Positions 32,788 to 40,827 of a DNA stretch of 64,000 nucleotides are shown here, piece after piece; the first letter of the stretch is position 1; each line of letters starts with the position of its first letter. The notes below the pieces were generated by a model, which was given only the letters and a program-made list of their open reading frames with translations, was not told where the DNA came from and did not search any database. Made by a program: the position numbers and the translations under genes. The stretch is from UBA987 sp002292105 (GTDB lineage Bacteria; Bacteroidota; Bacteroidia; NS11-12g; UBA9320), in the NCBI GenBank assembly GCA_943846675.1, contig OX044357.1:2728001-2792000 (forward strand), written 5' to 3'.

Positions 32788-34242
32788 ATGCATCGGTATA
32801 CCAAACTTTTTTGGGGTCTTGTTTCTACTGGGTTTATAGTTCTATTTTTCTTTACCCATAACGATCTATTTTTTGGCGACGCAATATCAACAATCTCAAG
32901 AGCCAGTAATCAGATGTACAATTCTGATTTTACGCAGATTGCCTATCCAAAAAATCTTGACCCTGGCCACCCGTTAACCTTTTCCATACTGCATGCTGGT
33001 TTATGGCAAATCTTTGGTAAACACCTGTGGGTTAGTCATTTATTAAACCTCTTCATCGGTTTGCTTACATTAATTTTGTTTGTTCGGTGGGGCAAAAAAT
33101 TAGGCTATGGCCATCGGACATATATCGGTGCAGGACTTCTTGCTGTAACCCCATTGTTTCTCTCACAAGTAGTCAACCCTAATTTACATTTACCTCTAAC
33201 CCTGTTTGCTTTAGGCTTTGTTTACAGTCTTCAATTTGGAAAAAGATGGCACCAGGTGGTATTCGCTAGCGCAATGCTTTTGACACACCTGCAAGGTTTG
33301 TATTACCTTACACCAATTTGGCTTTGGTGGTTCTTTAAAGACCAATCGCTGTCTATGCCTCAACGCATAAAACAGACCACACAAATAATGATAATCCCGT
33401 TTTTGCTCTTTGTAGCCTGGTTGGTTTATCATCAGTCAATAACAGGCTGGTATCTTAGCTCACCAGACTATGCTGGACATAGGGGATTCCCTGGCATTAA
33501 GCGGTTTGTTATCAATTTAATAATGGCGGACTGGCGAATTGTGGACTACGGACAAGTCGCGCTTTGGCTGATTCCTGTATTGGCCATTTTTAGAAAAAGG
33601 ATTGCTTGGAAGTGGGATCACCCCTTCAGCTTATTTATCATATTGTTTTTATTTAATGCACTGGCCATTGGATTTACAACCAAAACTGGGCCAATGCACC
33701 GATACTTATTACCCTGTGTCCCTTTTTTAATCATGGGTAACGTGTCTTGGCTATCGAATTTCAAACTACGAACAGTTGGAATTGTTTTTGCCCTATTGAT
33801 AAGCGGTCATTTTTGGTTTTACCCTGGTAAGATTATGGGTGATGCGACCCTATCTTATAGAAGCGTATTTCCGTTGCTTGAACAAGCCAAAACAGATTTC
33901 GATCAAAAAACATTCTACTCCTATGCTCCTTTAGGCAATCCAAGTTTGGACACCAAGTTGGCTGATGAAAAAGAGGATTACAAACTACTGTATGATCAAG
34001 ACATCACTAAAGCGCCGCTGGTCTTGTTTAGCAACATAAGCGGGGATTTTAGCCATAAAGAGATGACCTTATTGAATGCATGGCCATCCAAAACCTACCA
34101 ACATGGTTACGTCTATGTTCAAATCTTTAGTAACCCTGAGATTATTAGCAACCCCAAAACCGGACCAAAAAGACAACCAAGTGCTTTTGAACAATGGTTC
34201 ATAAAATTAAAAAATACCATTAAAGGCACAGATGGCGTTTAG
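32788..34242 (+). CDS. GT39-like (GT-C fold) membrane protein
   Basis: A 484-residue protein (ATG 32788) with about ten membrane helices in the first 350 residues, then a soluble C-terminal part. The first loop after helix 1 holds acidic residues (FFGDAISTISRA) and a DPGHPLTF motif, in the place where GT-C glycosyltransferases carry their catalytic acid. The late loop KTGPMHRYLLPCVPFLI resembles dolichyl-phosphate-mannose transferase-like proteins. Likely an inner-membrane sugar transferase using a lipid-linked donor; donor and acceptor are unknown. It follows dapF by 26 bases. Confidence 0.72.
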   Translation: MHRYTKLFWGLVSTGFIVLFFFTHNDLFFGDAISTISRASNQMYNSDFTQIAYPKNLDPGHPLTFSILHAGLWQIFGKHLWVSHLLNLFIGLLTLILFVRWGKKLGYGHRTYIGAGLLAVTPLFLSQVVNPNLHLPLTLFALGFVYSLQFGKRWHQVVFASAMLLTHLQGLYYLTPIWLWWFFKDQSLSMPQRIKQTTQIMIIPFLLFVAWLVYHQSITGWYLSSPDYAGHRGFPGIKRFVINLIMADWRIVDYGQVALWLIPVLAIFRKRIAWKWDHPFSLFIILFLFNALAIGFTTKTGPMHRYLLPCVPFLIMGNVSWLSNFKLRTVGIVFALLISGHFWFYPGKIMGDATLSYRSVFPLLEQAKTDFDQKTFYSYAPLGNPSLDTKLADEKEDYKLLYDQDITKAPLVLFSNISGDFSHKEMTLLNAWPSKTYQHGYVYVQIFSNPEIISNPKTGPKRQPSAFEQWFIKLKNTIKGTDGV

Positions 34243-34280
34243 TATAATACTGGCACGTGATTTGACATATATGATGTAAG

Positions 34281-34889
34281 ATGAAGAAATTCCTATTCTC
34301 CTTTTTATTTATACTACATGTTTTACTTGCACTCGGTCAAACCGACTCAGCAAAAACTGAAACCGTCGACAAGTTGGGGCTAGATTCCATCGAGATTGTA
34401 CGCATAATTGTTGACTCTGCAAGTGGTGACACTTTAATGTTTTACCGATTCGAAGAACTTGTCATGAAGGATTTTACAACACCTGAGCAACGCAAGGAAT
34501 ACAGAAAATTGAAGTATAACGTAAAAAAAGTAATGCCTTACGCAAAACTTGCTGCTTTTAGACTGCAAATGATGGAAGATAATTTGCACCTCATTCAGGA
34601 TCCAAAAGCCAAAGAGAAATACATCAAGGAAACAGAGAAATCTTTAAAAAATGAGTTTATCGAAACGATGAAAAACTTCAGTCGATCGCAAGGTATTTTG
34701 CTCATTAAGCTGATTCATCGGGAGACCGGTAAAACTACCCATGAGTTACTAAAAGGTTATCGAGGAAGTATTGAAACTTTCTACTGGAGTGCATTCGCAA
34801 AACTTTACGATGCAAGTCTTAAAGAGGAGTACGATCCTATTGTAGATTACCAATTGGATATGATCATTAAGGCGTACGAATTGGAATAG
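34281..34889 (+). CDS. DUF4294 exported protein
   Basis: A 202-residue protein of the Bacteroidota family DUF4294. A signal peptide (KKFLFSFLFILHVLLALGQ) is followed by a short variable stretch. The conserved domain runs from about 45 to 200: FTTPEQRKEYRKLKYNVKKV, MPYAKLAAFRLQMMEDNL, FSRSQGILLIKLIHRETG and GYRGSIETFYWSAFAKLY. The domain is strongly helical. Function is unknown and the neighbours give no clear hint. Family members are widespread and single-copy in Flavobacteriia as far as I recall. Confidence 0.85.
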   Translation: MKKFLFSFLFILHVLLALGQTDSAKTETVDKLGLDSIEIVRIIVDSASGDTLMFYRFEELVMKDFTTPEQRKEYRKLKYNVKKVMPYAKLAAFRLQMMEDNLHLIQDPKAKEKYIKETEKSLKNEFIETMKNFSRSQGILLIKLIHRETGKTTHELLKGYRGSIETFYWSAFAKLYDASLKEEYDPIVDYQLDMIIKAYELE

Positions 34890-34951
34890 AAGAACGCCTG
34901 GAGAACAACCTAAAGCGCTTGGTTAGGTTAGTTTGATTTCAAGAATATTCA

Positions 34952-34976
34952 TGGTTTATCATTGTTCCATAAACCA
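34952..34976 (+). repeat. Hairpin just upstream of a secreted-protein gene
   Basis: TGGTTTAT (34952-34959) pairs perfectly with ATAAACCA (34969-34976) across a 9-base loop, ending 6 bases before the ATG at 34983. Its place could allow control of translation or stability; there is no T run. Confidence 0.45.
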
Positions 34977-34982
34977 ACAACC

Positions 34983-35933
34983 ATGAACTTATTCACCTCA
35001 CATTTTTTTACAAGAACTACGGGCTTTATAGTATTGCTTGTATGTTCAACTTTTACTGGCTTTTCACAAGGTCCTAAATCAATAGGCTACGGCTTGTTTA
35101 GCTGTTATCACGCACTGATTCCCAACAATACCGGACAACCCTTAAACGTATTAAATGTCGGAACCTTTCATTTCGATTACGCACAGAATGCTGGTGTTCA
35201 GCCTGATTTTATACGCGTTCGCCTGTACGATGACAAAGGTGAATTCATTGGCTACGAATACGAGCATATGGGCTTAGGTGATGAGATGTACAATGTCACC
35301 CGTCATCCAGATTACGGGATGTTAGTAGCTGTGCATGGCTTAGACGTATGGAAAGAAAAATGGCTTGTCAACAAGAATGAATTTATTTTCTCCGACTATG
35401 TGGGCTCTGTTGAAATCACAACCTACCATTGGACAGGTGACGAGGGTAGCCGCACACTTGACCCAAGCTTGTATCAATTAAAATTGAACCTCGTATCAGC
35501 CGAAGAAGCTTTTAAACCCAATTCAAATAATGCCCCATGCCTCACTTTTGACAACTTTGATCTAGGCATCGATCACATCTTAAATGGATTTTGCGGGAGA
35601 TTGGCTAACGCTTCAATTTCTCTTGCACCACCAGTACCTGTAGGATCGGGATGGACGTCACAGTTCAATCAGAACACACCAATGAACACACCGCTCACAA
35701 TTAACCAACCTGTGCATACTAATGGCCAAAGTTGGTGTGAGAACGAATGCACTGGTGTCTCGGCACCAGCTCATGTTATAGAGCCAATATCATGTGGTTG
35801 TGTCGACTTTACCTTGAAGTGTACATTATTGCCTTGCACTGATGCAGATGCAAATTGCCCTGAAGTTGAAATTGAACTTCCACTCACTATATGCTGTGAT
35901 TGTGATGTTCGTGAATCTTATCCTCAGAACTAA
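34983..35933 (+). CDS. Secreted protein of unknown function with cysteine-rich tail
   Basis: A 316-residue protein I do not recognise. Start is ATG 34983 (the frame is open from a TTG at 34962, which lies in the upstream hairpin loop and adds nothing). A signal peptide ends near FTGFSQ (about residue 29). The middle is a beta-rich region with FVHYDYAQN-like and WTGDEGSRTLDPS segments. The last 75 residues hold about a dozen cysteines, including CENEC, SCGC and CCDCD. There is no type IX sorting domain at the end. It precedes two type A-sorted proteins, likely as one transcript. Confidence 0.7.
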   Translation: MNLFTSHFFTRTTGFIVLLVCSTFTGFSQGPKSIGYGLFSCYHALIPNNTGQPLNVLNVGTFHFDYAQNAGVQPDFIRVRLYDDKGEFIGYEYEHMGLGDEMYNVTRHPDYGMLVAVHGLDVWKEKWLVNKNEFIFSDYVGSVEITTYHWTGDEGSRTLDPSLYQLKLNLVSAEEAFKPNSNNAPCLTFDNFDLGIDHILNGFCGRLANASISLAPPVPVGSGWTSQFNQNTPMNTPLTINQPVHTNGQSWCENECTGVSAPAHVIEPISCGCVDFTLKCTLLPCTDADANCPEVEIELPLTICCDCDVRESYPQN

Positions 35934-35945
35934 TATAGTGTAACA

Positions 35946-36671
35946 ATGAAAATTCAAATTACAACATTAATTGTGCTGCTGACTTGCCAAGTTAGTGTAA
36001 GCCAAGTATTTCGATATGCTGATCTAAAAGTCGAATTTACTTCCCCAAGCGAGAATACAATAGTGCATTCACCAGGCTTGATAACATTCCAATTCAAAAT
36101 AGTCAATAACGGCCCAGACACTATTTTCCAAGGCGATTCAATCTTGTATTCCCCTAGCCACTCTTATTCAAAAACTACAACCGAAAGGAAACAAGCATTC
36201 AGAAAAACTCTTGCACCGAACGATTCTGTATTTTTTTCAGATTCCATTAAGATAAATGCACGTGCATTCAACAAAAACTTCTATCTCGCTTTTGCCCAAG
36301 TGCCAATGTCCTTTGGCCCCGATAATGGAAAACTATACCTTCAAAATGAATTCAGTGAAGATCGCTGGGACAATAAAGACCAAGTCAAATTATTTCACAC
36401 AGGCAATCTTTCAAAAACCGCTGATATAAAGTATTCAGACGTACTTATATACCCGAACCCAGTGCATAATGGAAGCGTACACGTATCCGGTTCTGAACGC
36501 ATTGAGTCAATTCATCTATTGAATGAATTCGGTCAAAAAGTCAACATACAATTGGTCAGAGTAAACAATAAAACTTACTCAATCAATACAAATGCAATCG
36601 CTAGTGGTGTTTATTTTGCACGAATAAAAACCACCGAAGGTATGGTCACTGAAAAACTCTTAATTCTATGA
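35946..36671 (+). CDS. Type IX-secreted protein with CARDB-like domain and type A sorting signal
   Basis: A 241-residue exported protein. Signal peptide to about VSVSQ (residue 20), then a CARDB-like Ig domain (about 25-140) with the core FKIVNNGPDTIFQGDSI. The C-terminal 80 residues are a type A sorting domain: VLIYPNPVHNGSVHV, IHLLNEFGQKV and the end GVYFARIKTTEGMVTEKLLI. It is therefore carried across the outer membrane by the PorSS/T9SS. The next gene overlaps it by 4 bases and is a paralogue with the same layout. Ligand or partner unknown. Confidence 0.85.
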   Translation: MKIQITTLIVLLTCQVSVSQVFRYADLKVEFTSPSENTIVHSPGLITFQFKIVNNGPDTIFQGDSILYSPSHSYSKTTTERKQAFRKTLAPNDSVFFSDSIKINARAFNKNFYLAFAQVPMSFGPDNGKLYLQNEFSEDRWDNKDQVKLFHTGNLSKTADIKYSDVLIYPNPVHNGSVHVSGSERIESIHLLNEFGQKVNIQLVRVNNKTYSINTNAIASGVYFARIKTTEGMVTEKLLIL

Positions 36672-37381
36672 AATATCTCTTATCTCTTTGTCTATTGCTC
36701 TTACTATGCAACGACACGTTTGCACAAGGGCGTCAAATTGATTTATCCTGTGAAATAGTTGACCCAATGCCAGGTGATTCGTTTGTAAGTCCAGGCACAA
36801 GAAACATCAAAGTTCTAATTTATAATAATGGTCCTGACACGCTACAACCAATGGATGAATACTCAGTAAAATTTACGTTTAGTGCGTTTCACATGTTTCC
36901 AGAGTTTAAAAAGTTTAACGCATATTTAAAGCCAGGATATAGTACAGTGTATCAAAGAATAATAGATGTCGACTACTCTGGCGACGTGGCTGAAATGCAA
37001 TTTTGTGCGGAAGCCTATGCTTATCGAATTGGTAGAGATTCTATTCAACAAGAGAAAAAAGAATCTCGTGATAACAACAAACACTGTGTTACTACTAGCC
37101 ATATCGATTCAAACATAAACTCAACCAAAGAAATGGGAAAAAACTTTCAAATTACACTTTTCCCAAATCCAGTTATGTCGAATAATGTAACTGTTCATCA
37201 TAAGCACGGGTGTTCAAAAATCGAAGTCTATAACTGTAATGCTCAATTAGCAAGGTCCCAATTTACTTCACCGAATAGTATTGTAACGACTGTAGATTGC
37301 GAAGGTCTTATCCCAGGTCTATACTACATTCAAGTATTAGGTAATAATGGCATAAGCAGGCAAAAGTTTATTGTTCAATAA
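36668..37381 (+). CDS. Paralogue: CARDB-like domain with type A sorting signal
   Basis: A 237-residue exported protein. Signal peptide to about NDTFAQ (residue 20), then a CARDB-like domain with VLIYNNGPDTLQPMDEYSV, matching the position of NNGPDTI in the previous protein. The type A sorting domain at the end has TLFPNPVMSNNVTVHH and GLYYIQVLGNNGISRQKFIV. The ATG overlaps the preceding stop (ATGA), so the two are translated together, a sign of fixed stoichiometry. They arose by duplication but have diverged widely. A strong terminator follows. Confidence 0.85.
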   Translation: MKYLLSLCLLLLLCNDTFAQGRQIDLSCEIVDPMPGDSFVSPGTRNIKVLIYNNGPDTLQPMDEYSVKFTFSAFHMFPEFKKFNAYLKPGYSTVYQRIIDVDYSGDVAEMQFCAEAYAYRIGRDSIQQEKKESRDNNKHCVTTSHIDSNINSTKEMGKNFQITLFPNPVMSNNVTVHHKHGCSKIEVYNCNAQLARSQFTSPNSIVTTVDCEGLIPGLYYIQVLGNNGISRQKFIVQ

Positions 37382-37401
37382 CATTCTATTGCATAATTCA
37401 T

Positions 37402-37424
37402 AGCCGGTTCGCCGGCTTTTTTTT
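37402..37424 (+). terminator. Terminator after the secreted-protein trio
   Basis: AGCCGG and CCGGCT form a stem closed by the stable tetraloop TTCG, followed by eight T. This is a textbook intrinsic terminator. Confidence 0.92.
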
Positions 37425-37441
37425 CGTCAACATTTATGAAG

Positions 37442-37449
37442 TAGCTTTG
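37442..37449 (+). promoter_or_regulatory. Promoter -7 box TAGCTTTG before bshB1
   Basis: Perfect TAnnTTTG, 10 bases before the ATG at 37460 and just past the preceding terminator. Confidence 0.55.
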
Positions 37450-37459
37450 TTGTATCCTC

Positions 37460-38185
37460 ATGGTAGAACAAAAGTTAGATATCTTAGCATTCGCAGCTCA
37501 TCCGGATGATGCAGAATTAGCCTGTTCCGGCACACTAATCAAACACATCAAACAAGGTTACAGAGTTGGAATTGTCGACCTTACCCAAGGCGACTTAGGT
37601 ACACGTGGAACAATCCAAATACGTGCTGAAGAAGCTGCTGCCTCTTCATCCATTATGGGCTTATCCGCACGCGAGAACTTAAAAATGCCAGATGGTTTCT
37701 TCTCTGAGTCAGACGAAAACCTTAAAAAAATTATTTATGCGATTCGCAAATATCAACCTGACGTGGTTTTAGCAAACGCAGTTTCAGATCGCCACCCAGA
37801 TCATGGACGCGGTAGTCAAATAGTTTCGAGGGCATTTTTTCTAAGTGGATTGGTCCGGATTGAAACAGTTGACAATGGCGTTCCTCAAAAACCATGGCGA
37901 CCAAAAAACATCTATCACTACATTCAGTTCAGGTATATCAAACCGGATTTTGTTGTTGACATTTCAGACGAATGGGAAACAAAATTAAACTCAATTAAGG
38001 CGTTTAAAAGTCAGTTCCATGACCCCAATTCCGACGAGCCTGAAACGCTAATCGCTTCTTCAAAGTTTATTAAATATATCGAAGCTCGAGCTATAGAGTT
38101 TGGATCATCTATAGAAGTAGAATATGGAGAAGGTTTCACAGTTGAGAGACCAATCGGTGTAGACAATATACTCGAGTTAAAATAA
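37460..38185 (+). CDS. bshB1: Bacillithiol biosynthesis deacetylase BshB1
   Basis: A 241-residue PIG-L/LmbE-type zinc deacetylase that removes the acetyl group from GlcNAc-malate, step two of bacillithiol synthesis. The metal motif is AAHPDDAELACSG (His14, Asp16, Asp17) and the second metal-ligand region is DRHPDHGRGS (about 114-123). The BshB1 hallmark TQGDLGTRGTIQIRAEEA is complete, which separates it from general LmbE proteins. bshA lies 33 kb away in this window. The gene is on its own, with its own promoter, and ends 6 bases from a convergent gene. Confidence 0.95.
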   Translation: MVEQKLDILAFAAHPDDAELACSGTLIKHIKQGYRVGIVDLTQGDLGTRGTIQIRAEEAAASSSIMGLSARENLKMPDGFFSESDENLKKIIYAIRKYQPDVVLANAVSDRHPDHGRGSQIVSRAFFLSGLVRIETVDNGVPQKPWRPKNIYHYIQFRYIKPDFVVDISDEWETKLNSIKAFKSQFHDPNSDEPETLIASSKFIKYIEARAIEFGSSIEVEYGEGFTVERPIGVDNILELK

Positions 38186-38191
38186 CTAGAC

Positions 38192-40753
38192 TTACCATGT
38201 AACCGTGAATACACTGCGGTCACGTGTTTTCTTGCCGACCAAGTCTATCGCTTCAAAATCGGCAACATAAATGCCTGGCGTTACAATACGTCCATGTTTG
38301 TCCAAGCAGTCCCATACAAAATTACTCGTGCCTGCTATTAGGTTAGTGTTTACAGGAAAAGCGACCAATCGACCCACGAGATCATAAATACGAAGGTGAG
38401 CTACATTTTCATTGGAAACAGTTACCGCAACAATTAATTGGTCGTTGTAACCATCAAAATTTGGACTGACAGGGTCGGTTTGAATTGTCAGTGTATTTAG
38501 ATCTGGTGTTTCTTTTACTATATGCGAATTTTCAAACCCTGGAGTACCGAAATTGTGGTGTTGTGAGGCGCTTAGCCAATTCCTTTCCGAAAGCTGTGGT
38601 TTTAGTCGTTCCAAACTTACATCTTTCGTCTCACTCAGCAGTGGGAAATGAAATGCGTCAGAATATGTAAACGTATCAACTACGTCACCGTAAATCGTAG
38701 TTAATCCAACATGCCCACTTCCATTAACCAGCGTTGGTAGTTTATCTGACTGAATAATATGTACAGCATTCGTTTTACAGTCCTTTAAACGTATACTATC
38801 AGCACATATCGCGTAGTAGTTTTGAGATTTACAGGGCAGGCTTGATGTTCGAATCGGGTATAAATGCTTCCATTCATTTGATGAATCCTTAACCGCAAAA
38901 TGAAGATCCGTAAAATCCAAAAGCTGTTCCGACACATTACATAACTCAATATACTCAACACAACTCTCCGACACATCGTACATGACTTCATTAATCAAAA
39001 CATCACCATTGGCAGGTTTCTTGCCGATACCAAAGGTCACTAAAATTTCGTCCGCTATGTTCCCAAAACAGTCTTCAATGCCATAGATATGCATAGAATA
39101 AAGAACTCCTATATCCAAGTCTTCATCAAATACTACTTGCATCGTATTGTTCGTTGGTAAAGTGAATTCCCCAATGGATATATTGGGCACAGGGTCATCT
39201 TTGATTTCGATATCACTTGACAAGATTGATTCATTAAAAACTATCTCCACACTTCTTTTATGCGTCTCGACCAACATAACCTTGGGAGGATTCCTGTCTT
39301 CCAGTGCTGCCTTGACAGAATTCATTTGTCCGGGTGTGCCGCCGGTCGGATGTACGCTTGAGGTCCAGTTTTCGCTTTGTTTACATGGTCGGTTAACGTC
39401 AATCATTTCTAAACTCCAGCCACCAACTTGTTTCCATGTTGGCTGATGCCAATCAGACGAATAAAAAACTTCATGGATCATCTCTCCATTAACCCCTTTT
39501 AGCCACAAGCTATCTCCCGAGTTGTTCAAACCAATCAGATTGGTGACACCTAAGACATTCATTTTGGGTAAAAACGCGTCTATAGAATTGACATCACACA
39601 GAATCACTGTAGAGTCAGGCCACAACACGTAAGAAGGTAAAAAATTCCTTCTATTTCCATCTGTTAACTCCCAACCGTATAGATCCAACGTTTTACCACT
39701 GGTATTCGTCAATTCTACGTATTCGTGCATAGGCAAACCGACGGTGGGAGAATAGTCCGCGTAAATCTCCGAAATGACGACATCATGCCTCCCTTCGAAA
39801 TCAAATAAGATGTGTTCAAATGGAATTTGCACATCACGCATAGCGTTTCCAAACGAATCTGACAACTGAGAAATAGTCAACAAATAACTACCCGTTTCAA
39901 ATTTGGTCATGAAATACAACCTAAGCGTATCTTCAATTAACCTGACGAAAGTTGGTATTTTTCTGTCCGGCTGAACCATAAAATTTGTCGGTTTTAAGTC
40001 TTCACTTGAAATCCGTTCGTTCACGTGGAGTTGCAAAATTGAATCGTTGATTACTTGAATATTATCCACTTTTGGAGGAAGCGAATCCTTCCTTGGCGGC
40101 CCATAATAGAAATTATCAAAGTAATGCTTGTTGTGAAAGCTTTGCGTCGATTGTCTAATCGAAATACCCGTATAGCTAAAGCTGTCTACCCTATTCACGT
40201 GCAGACTGTCAGCACTAAACACCTTCTTTCCAGCATCACTGTAAAACGTCAGCTTGCCAATTCCAATGGAATCAACAAACATTACTAAACGACCTGATAA
40301 TGAATGTGTTATTCCATTATCACTAGTGTTTAGCTGTGTTCTTGTCCCCTCATATACGTTGTATAAAACAATCGCATCTTTCGTATCTCCAATACGAACA
40401 AAACAGGCATATTGTGCATCAAACAAGCACGCCGAACTAGACCAGAAATACACGTCAACATAATTTGCTGAAGACGTTGATATACCCAAATCTAATTCAA
40501 CAGACCATTCCGTTAAGACGCGTTTTTGAATCTGAAACGATAAACCAAAGGTGTCGTTAATGGTTCCGTTATTTGACCTTAGTTTTCCAGATTCATGAAC
40601 AAATTTACTGGCATCACATAACCAATTTATTTCGTTAAAAGTGCTGTCAGAATCAAAGCTAAAAAGGTGATTTGTGATCTGGGCCTGAGTGAAAAAATTG
40701 GCATAGCAAAAAACTATACACAAAAGCATGCGTTTTACAGTATTCATAATCAA
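38192..40753 (-). CDS. Large exported lamin-tail-domain protein with C-terminal sorting-like domain
   Basis: An 853-residue exported protein. The signal peptide (KRMLLCIVFCYANFFTQAQ) follows MIMNT; either Met may start it. Residues about 25-215 form a concanavalin-like region. Two Ig-like (Big_5-type) segments (PPKVDNIQVINDS and PPKVMLVETHKRS) alternate with two lamin-tail domains (about 325-465, DVVISEIYADYS, YVELTNTSGKTLDLYGWELT; and about 590-700, VLINEVMYD). The end (about 760-853) has SPNFDGYNDQL, LRIYDLVGRLV and GIYVADFEAIDLVGKK, a FlgD-like/type IX sorting-type domain. Likely surface or released; a nuclease was not seen. Confidence 0.82.
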   Translation of the reverse strand: MIMNTVKRMLLCIVFCYANFFTQAQITNHLFSFDSDSTFNEINWLCDASKFVHESGKLRSNNGTINDTFGLSFQIQKRVLTEWSVELDLGISTSSANYVDVYFWSSSACLFDAQYACFVRIGDTKDAIVLYNVYEGTRTQLNTSDNGITHSLSGRLVMFVDSIGIGKLTFYSDAGKKVFSADSLHVNRVDSFSYTGISIRQSTQSFHNKHYFDNFYYGPPRKDSLPPKVDNIQVINDSILQLHVNERISSEDLKPTNFMVQPDRKIPTFVRLIEDTLRLYFMTKFETGSYLLTISQLSDSFGNAMRDVQIPFEHILFDFEGRHDVVISEIYADYSPTVGLPMHEYVELTNTSGKTLDLYGWELTDGNRRNFLPSYVLWPDSTVILCDVNSIDAFLPKMNVLGVTNLIGLNNSGDSLWLKGVNGEMIHEVFYSSDWHQPTWKQVGGWSLEMIDVNRPCKQSENWTSSVHPTGGTPGQMNSVKAALEDRNPPKVMLVETHKRSVEIVFNESILSSDIEIKDDPVPNISIGEFTLPTNNTMQVVFDEDLDIGVLYSMHIYGIEDCFGNIADEILVTFGIGKKPANGDVLINEVMYDVSESCVEYIELCNVSEQLLDFTDLHFAVKDSSNEWKHLYPIRTSSLPCKSQNYYAICADSIRLKDCKTNAVHIIQSDKLPTLVNGSGHVGLTTIYGDVVDTFTYSDAFHFPLLSETKDVSLERLKPQLSERNWLSASQHHNFGTPGFENSHIVKETPDLNTLTIQTDPVSPNFDGYNDQLIVAVTVSNENVAHLRIYDLVGRLVAFPVNTNLIAGTSNFVWDCLDKHGRIVTPGIYVADFEAIDLVGKKTRDRSVFTVTW

Positions 40754-40806
40754 GTTTGGTTGTTACCCAAATTTAATGAATACGATTAAAAAGGCATTAT
40801 TTGATG

Positions 40807-40814
40807 TAATTTTG
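40807..40814 (+). promoter_or_regulatory. Promoter -7 box TAATTTTG before uvrA
   Basis: Perfect TAnnTTTG, 13 bases before the TTG start codon of uvrA. No SOS-type operator was recognised. Confidence 0.6.
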
Positions 40815-40827
40815 CCGACTTATAAAA

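Noticed and set aside
34907..34929. AACCTAA and TTAGGTT inverted repeat after the DUF4294 gene
   Set aside because: Only 7 bp with a 9-base loop and no T run; it could be chance in AT-rich sequence.
38192..40753. Lamin-tail protein as an extracellular nuclease
   Set aside because: Lamin-tail domains often accompany nucleases, but I found no endonuclease motif in the sequence.
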